Assembly (NCBI GenBank): GCA_900754715.1
Contig: CAAEDX010000023.1
Coordinates: forward strand, 1-10,555
Direction of reading: 5' to 3'
DNA: 10,555 nt
Source: Erysipelotrichaceae bacterium
GTDB taxonomy: Bacteria; Bacillota_I; Bacilli_A; Erysipelotrichales; Erysipelotrichaceae
Below are positions 8,101 to 10,555 of the stretch, in pieces. Position 1 is the stretch's first letter. The number at the start of each line of letters is the position of its first letter. The notes under the pieces were generated by a model that saw nothing but the letters and a program-made list of their open reading frames with translations, was not told where the DNA came from and did not search any database. Position numbers and translations under genes: made by a program.

Positions 8101-8487
8101 ATCCATGACATAACGTCGGGTCCGATAATTGTTCGACGCGCTCGTTTCGATGACGGTGCCCAAGATGAAGTATCTGTCGGCCAGCTCATCGTGGTACTCC
8201 AGCACGATATGAGTGTACACATTGGGATAGCGTTCTGCCGGGCGCATATATGTGCCAGCCGTCGCATCGAGCAGACCGCGGGTATAGGAATACAGCGTGC
8301 GGCTGCCCTTGCTTTCCGATGATTTATTGAAGATCGTATCGCCATATGCCGCATACTTGATCGCATCCAGCAGCACCGATTTGCCATTGCCATTTTTGCC
8401 GGCGATGAGCGTGAACTGCCCGATCGGCGCTGTCTCATGAGAAAACGCATACCAGTTGATCAGCCGCACTTTGGTAAGCAAGATCAT
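5182..8487 (-). CDS. jetC: JetC, SMC/MukB-like ATPase subunit of Wadjet
   Basis: This 1101-residue protein is an SMC-like ATPase. The N-terminal head carries Walker A GKNGNGKS (30-37) after a typical start (KVRLINWYAFSHETAPIG). A coiled coil spans roughly 225-450, a globular hinge about 455-620 (including FLGPRRYTILVDP near 497-509), and a returning coiled coil about 620-950. The C-terminal head has the signature-like NSGAEVQ (999-1005) and Walker B LVFIDEP, with Asp1033 and Glu1034 as expected for Mg-ATP hydrolysis. A Gly/Ser-rich break at 776-782 interrupts the second coil. The ATG at 8485-8487 overlaps the jetB stop as ATGA and has a strong AGGAGGGAGA ribosome-binding site. In the family, JetC dimers form the loop-extruding motor bridged by JetA and JetB. 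SbcC/RecF-type annotation is a plausible generic label, but the neighbours settle it. Confidence 0.95.
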   Translation of the reverse strand: MILLTKVRLINWYAFSHETAPIGQFTLIAGKNGNGKSVLLDAIKYAAYGDTIFNKSSESKGSRTLYSYTRGLLDATAGTYMRPAERYPNVYTHIVLEYHDELADRYFILGTVIETSASNNYRTRRYVMDDTRLDEVSHTYMEEGREQPYSADGLQKAYSLIMMDREKGLPKFLQMTGMKMGLSQLPAYLRRLRGIMTYDPSAKVDRFIRDSVLEDKPVDFTKLIEAKANIDKLNHTFQMIEEEVSELDGILKVYDLWEREKDRLLMDDIKQCYKKKQELEHQISRLAQDRQLASRQKEEITEFLRTLDKRARDTDERLIQAQVNLNAMDCAKMIAEEQRHLESLQQESQRLQSDMDELERFQQKVKEMLSLLKEDESLPRSVLLGLCERSRFTSLEKETAIEALKSAVDETHDKLIDELGQIRGQLKETNAAIQQQLQIIEECRKHRSAYSLIPEYVGLREEINQEFKRRGIASEAKFACEYVIALQDEAWRDAIEAFLGPRRYTILVDPRYYDIADDVLNRSAHKYAHLFNTKLLMRKTIEPQKDSPVHFLRIRNEVAQRYFDYQLGRMHAVDIHEVRNYENAISKEGRVSVAMDSYFLRFDRIRSYYLGQESFELNRIRAEKAAERLNDEKRALLLQQEELTARKNMLKNDREFFRSYRYDAHDAYQKTMMQVNASKQQLAQLIKAQEDNQEYMELFALVEKLRVQSETIKQEQDEQRKQATRLDARIDHDERMLGEHMQEQEQVEQKYHAFETAHYALLQRAVEAYEKYLQNGSSGSGGLLLPQSRTRTEQRIEKAKEDLIRLQSGYQARYPDSGLRVGIENRKQYAARKDRIWMDDLQETRKKLDEQTRRYEEIFKNEFVLMILKSCERAKDELREINIELAKLNFSSKYQFAVDYVKDGSEYMQIIRYARCLDEREQLGGMAEQGMLDLDASHSQEEAEQLERELRRIINRVIETNSEEKIAHFADYRNYMTYEILITNEVLDHAKLSRQTGYNSGAEVQIPYLLILTSALLMIYNQKTNSTRLVFIDEPFAKMDPGNVKIMLEFMRRQQLQLIFCSPDKTETIGDECEVILPVLRIRPDIMRMGVVQFHEREQTR

Positions 8488-9101
8488 GCGTCTCCCTCCT
8501 CTTCCTCGTCTTCTGCATCTTCCGTTTTGATGTACTCGCTGACCACGGCTTCAAACTGCGGGATATCCCAGCCAAACTGCAGCGAAGGATACAGCTGGAT
8601 GAGCATATCTTCTCCTTCTTCATTGTCGCTGAAATTGATCAGGCTGTATTTCTTGAACAGCTTGAGCGCGACGGACAGCTCTTGCTTGCTGGCAATCTCG
8701 CCATAAGACAAGATCTTATCCACAAGATCGCCTTTTGTGATGAAATTGCCTTCGCTGTAACCCAGGTTTTCCAGGTAGATCTTCCACAGCACGAGCAATA
8801 GGTGATATTGCACCGTGGTGAACGATACCACATTGGCGCGCTTGAGACCGACGGTCTCCTCATCTTCTTCGCTCATGCAAAGCATGCATACGCCGCTCTT
8901 GTCTTCGACCATGACATCAAAGCCGATCATGCGCAAGTATTCTGAGATATCCTGACGGTTAGATTCTCTGGCCGCAAACGCATACAGCTTTTCATCTTTA
9001 TCGCGCAGGATGAAAGTAGAAGAGAGCAGTTTGCGTATGCATCGCTTGAACAAGATGCCATTTTCTTCTTTGATGCTCAAATGCAGGCTGATATCACTCA
9101 T
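8484..9101 (-). CDS. jetB: JetB, MukE/KITE-like subunit of Wadjet (DUF4194 type)
   Basis: This 205-residue protein is placed by size, position and general character as JetB, the winged-helix MukE/KITE-like partner that binds the JetA kleisin and sits beneath the JetC heads. It has no catalytic motif, signal peptide or membrane segment, as expected. Hydrophobic helix-rich stretches occur at about 90-114 (FTTVQYHLLLVLWKIYLE) and 137-155 (SKQELSVALKLFKKYSLI), consistent with winged-helix folds. The tail (193-204) is almost entirely acidic. The ATG at 9099-9101 lies inside the end of jetA (8-base overlap), with AGAGGGA upstream. The end overlaps jetC by 4 bases. The DUF4194 assignment is from pattern memory and mostly from context. 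Confidence 0.87.
   Translation of the reverse strand: MSDISLHLSIKEENGILFKRCIRKLLSSTFILRDKDEKLYAFAARESNRQDISEYLRMIGFDVMVEDKSGVCMLCMSEEDEETVGLKRANVVSFTTVQYHLLLVLWKIYLENLGYSEGNFITKGDLVDKILSYGEIASKQELSVALKLFKKYSLINFSDNEEGEDMLIQLYPSLQFGWDIPQFEAVVSEYIKTEDAEDEEEEGDA
8491..8500 (-). promoter_or_regulatory. Ribosome-binding site of jetC inside jetB
   Basis: The minus strand reads AGGAGGGAGA, with core GGAGG at 8499-8495 seven bases before the jetC ATG. It lies inside the codons for the acidic tail of JetB, so one stretch serves both as coding sequence and as a strong translation signal. Confidence 0.75.
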
Positions 9102-10533
9102 AAAATCCCTCTTGTCTTTTTTTCTTCTTGATCCGAAAGGCGCTGATCGCCGCGGCCTCGGTCTCTACCATGCCGTTTCCAAACTCTACTTCATAAGGAA
9201 AGCCGACCGATCCGGAATAGATGATGCTGGCGGCAGCCATCATGGCATCTTCGCGCCGGCGGATCCCGCACGCCTCGATTGGCATGCCCTCCTCAGTGAT
9301 GGGCAGGCGGTCAAAATATGCCTTTACCTTGTCCATGCTGTAACGATCCGGCCGCTCCTTGAGCAATTCATCGGTCAGCCGTTCCAGCTCTTGGGTCGAA
9401 AGCGTGTCTTGTGCCAATCCGGCCCCAGGCTTGTCCACTTTGCGTCGGCGGCGCCGTTCGATCGACTTGCGCCCGATGAACTTGAATTCCAGCAGCCGGT
9501 TTGCCGAGGCAAGATGAAACAGGATCTCCGAGCGCTCCTGCACAGGACTCTCCTTCAACAGCAGCAACAGCCGGTTGAGCATCTGTTCCAGGTTGGTCCC
9601 ATTGCCCAGGACCATGCTGATGCGCATGGCGTACAGATTGTAATACGTATTGATCTTGCGGTCGATATAGCCGATATCCCGCTCATATTCCAGGCTGATG
9701 AAGCTGTCCAGCTCACCGAACTGACGGTCGATGATATCCCTTGCCTGCGACGCATTGGTCCGCTTCAAGCGGACATATTCCTCGATCATCCGCTGATAGA
9801 TCTCCGAGCGCTGCAGCTTTTGCAGCAGCCGTTCAATGTTGGCGATATACGAAGGGATGAGCCCGCTTTTCTTGATGAAGAAATAATCCTGAAAGAAACG
9901 GTTGAGCAGCTCATCCTTTAACAGGAAATGCCCGAAGCTGTTCACATCGCTCATCTTCAGCACGGCCCGCATGATCGCGCGGATGCTGTCCTTCAGGATC
10001 AACAGCTCATTTTTCAAGTCGCATTCATGTTCCACCAAAGGCACCAGGATGCTGGAATACGGCCGGGCCGCTCTTCCGCCATCCTTAGCAAACGCCGCGT
10101 TCAAGATCTCATGCATCGAAAAGATATGGTTGGTGATCGCCGCGTTGGCGTCTGCGTCAAAGATCTTATGCACCGCATCGATGAGCTTGCGGCAATACGC
10201 CGACACCGATGCGATATTGTCGCCGCTGCGCCCGATCTCCTTAGGCGTGATCCAGCCGCAGCTGCGGAAATACCGCAGGATCATCGCGGCATTCTCCTGT
10301 GGTGTCTTATTATTGGCAACGATCTCATCCTGATCACCGAGCTGCTCCGTCTCGATCGCATACTGACAGTTTTGCAGATACAGCGTCAGACAGTTTTTCG
10401 CGTCCGTCTCATACAAGACCGGGATCTCCTTTGATTTTTCGATCAGCTCAGATATGCACGAAAAATAAAGTTCCCGGTTCTTCCCTGTAAACGGATTGAA
10501 AAACTTATCGCTCACTGCTTGAAAGACCGACAT
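9094..10533 (-). CDS. jetA: JetA, kleisin-like (MukF-like) subunit of Wadjet
   Basis: This 479-residue protein fits JetA, the kleisin that links the two JetC heads and carries JetB. The N-terminus (SVFQAVSDKFFNPFTGKNRE) resembles the start of the Wadjet JetA family, with the FF...KNRELY pattern. The N-terminal 110 or so residues look like winged-helix domains, about 170-350 is a long helical region, and the C-terminal part (about 380-479) should contact JetC. A polybasic run lies at 360-365 and another at 469-473. I chose the ATG at 10531-10533, preceded by AAGGGAAGGG; a TTG at 10554 would add seven residues that consist of that ribosome-binding site in translation. The 3' end overlaps jetB by 8 bases. 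It is the first gene of the operon. Identity is supported strongly by context and moderately by sequence. Confidence 0.88.
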   Translation of the reverse strand: MSVFQAVSDKFFNPFTGKNRELYFSCISELIEKSKEIPVLYETDAKNCLTLYLQNCQYAIETEQLGDQDEIVANNKTPQENAAMILRYFRSCGWITPKEIGRSGDNIASVSAYCRKLIDAVHKIFDADANAAITNHIFSMHEILNAAFAKDGGRAARPYSSILVPLVEHECDLKNELLILKDSIRAIMRAVLKMSDVNSFGHFLLKDELLNRFFQDYFFIKKSGLIPSYIANIERLLQKLQRSEIYQRMIEEYVRLKRTNASQARDIIDRQFGELDSFISLEYERDIGYIDRKINTYYNLYAMRISMVLGNGTNLEQMLNRLLLLLKESPVQERSEILFHLASANRLLEFKFIGRKSIERRRRRKVDKPGAGLAQDTLSTQELERLTDELLKERPDRYSMDKVKAYFDRLPITEEGMPIEACGIRRREDAMMAAASIIYSGSVGFPYEVEFGNGMVETEAAAISAFRIKKKKRQEGFYE

Positions 10534-10537
10534 AACA

Positions 10538-10546
10538 CCCTTCCCT
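10538..10546 (-). promoter_or_regulatory. Ribosome-binding site of jetA
   Basis: The minus strand reads AGGGAAGGG, ending four bases before the jetA ATG at 10533. It decides that start over the upstream in-frame TTG at 10554. The promoter lies outside the window. Confidence 0.65.
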
Positions 10547-10555
10547 TCATCCAAA

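Larger units (their letters stand above)
3950..10533 (-). other. Complete Wadjet (jetABCD) plasmid-defence operon
   Basis: Four consecutive minus-strand genes encode the kleisin-like, KITE-like, SMC-like and Toprim subunits in canonical A-B-C-D order, overlapping by 8, 4 and 4 bases. From published work on the family, Wadjet (also described as MksBEFG or EptABCD) blocks plasmid transformation by loop extrusion followed by cleavage of small closed circular DNA. Gene order and the apparent JetA family suggest type I, with moderate confidence. The promoter must lie beyond 10555, because only a ribosome-binding site is visible upstream of jetA. No internal terminator or promoter was seen. Confidence 0.9.

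Noticed and set aside
7450..8322. Plus-strand open frame of 290 codons over jetC
   Set aside because: Antisense to the conserved N-terminal part of JetC and without independent signals for translation.
5182..8487. Reading JetC as SbcC, RecN or housekeeping SMC
   Set aside because: The adjacent kleisin-like, KITE-like and Toprim genes in A-B-C-D order fit Wadjet, and no SbcD nuclease or ScpA/ScpB partner is beside it in the window.
9010..9921. Plus-strand open frame of 303 codons over the jetA-jetB junction
   Set aside because: Antisense shadow crossing two real genes; no motif and no good start signal.

Overview
The window reads as chromosomal DNA from a Bacillota (Firmicutes) bacterium of an endospore-forming lineage. 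The evidence is spmA and spmB beside a D-Ala-D-Ala carboxypeptidase and an RluB pseudouridine synthase, an arrangement known from Bacillus subtilis (dacB-spmA-spmB-rluB). G+C looks slightly above 50% by eye, which is high for Bacillus and would suit a gut-type lineage such as Erysipelotrichia or some Clostridia; that placement is a weak inference. Every convincing gene lies on the minus strand, so transcription runs from high to low coordinates and coding density is very high.

Right two thirds (10533 down to 3950): a complete four-gene Wadjet plasmid-defence operon, jetA-jetB-jetC-jetD. JetA is the kleisin-like (MukF-like) subunit, JetB the MukE/KITE-like subunit, JetC the SMC/MukB-like ATPase with Walker A, hinge, coiled coils, signature and Walker B, and JetD the Toprim nuclease. 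Consecutive genes overlap by 8, 4 and 4 bases, so they are very probably translationally coupled and made as one complex. By family knowledge the complex loads on DNA, extrudes loops using ATP, and cleaves small circular DNA such as plasmids. All recognisable catalytic motifs are present, so the system looks intact.

Middle (3890 down to 1854): a secreted D-Ala-D-Ala carboxypeptidase, spmA and spmB, again with overlapping ends, acting in peptidoglycan remodelling and spore core dehydration. Only 59 bases separate jetD from the carboxypeptidase start. A perfect 13-bp inverted repeat straddles that start codon, with its ribosome-binding site and ATG in the loop.

Left (1742 down to 1): rluB, rsmE and an unrecognised small gene cut by the window edge, separated by a 3-base gap and a 4-base overlap. 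They are probably driven in part by a sigma-A-type promoter in the 111-base gap after spmB. RluB and RsmE both modify rRNA.

The main point of interest is a Wadjet operon fused almost without a gap to the dac-spmA-spmB locus, the place where many Bacillota carry the housekeeping condensin genes scpA and scpB. I saw no transposase, tRNA, rRNA, CRISPR array or clear intrinsic terminator between genes. The only gap over 100 bases is 1743-1853.
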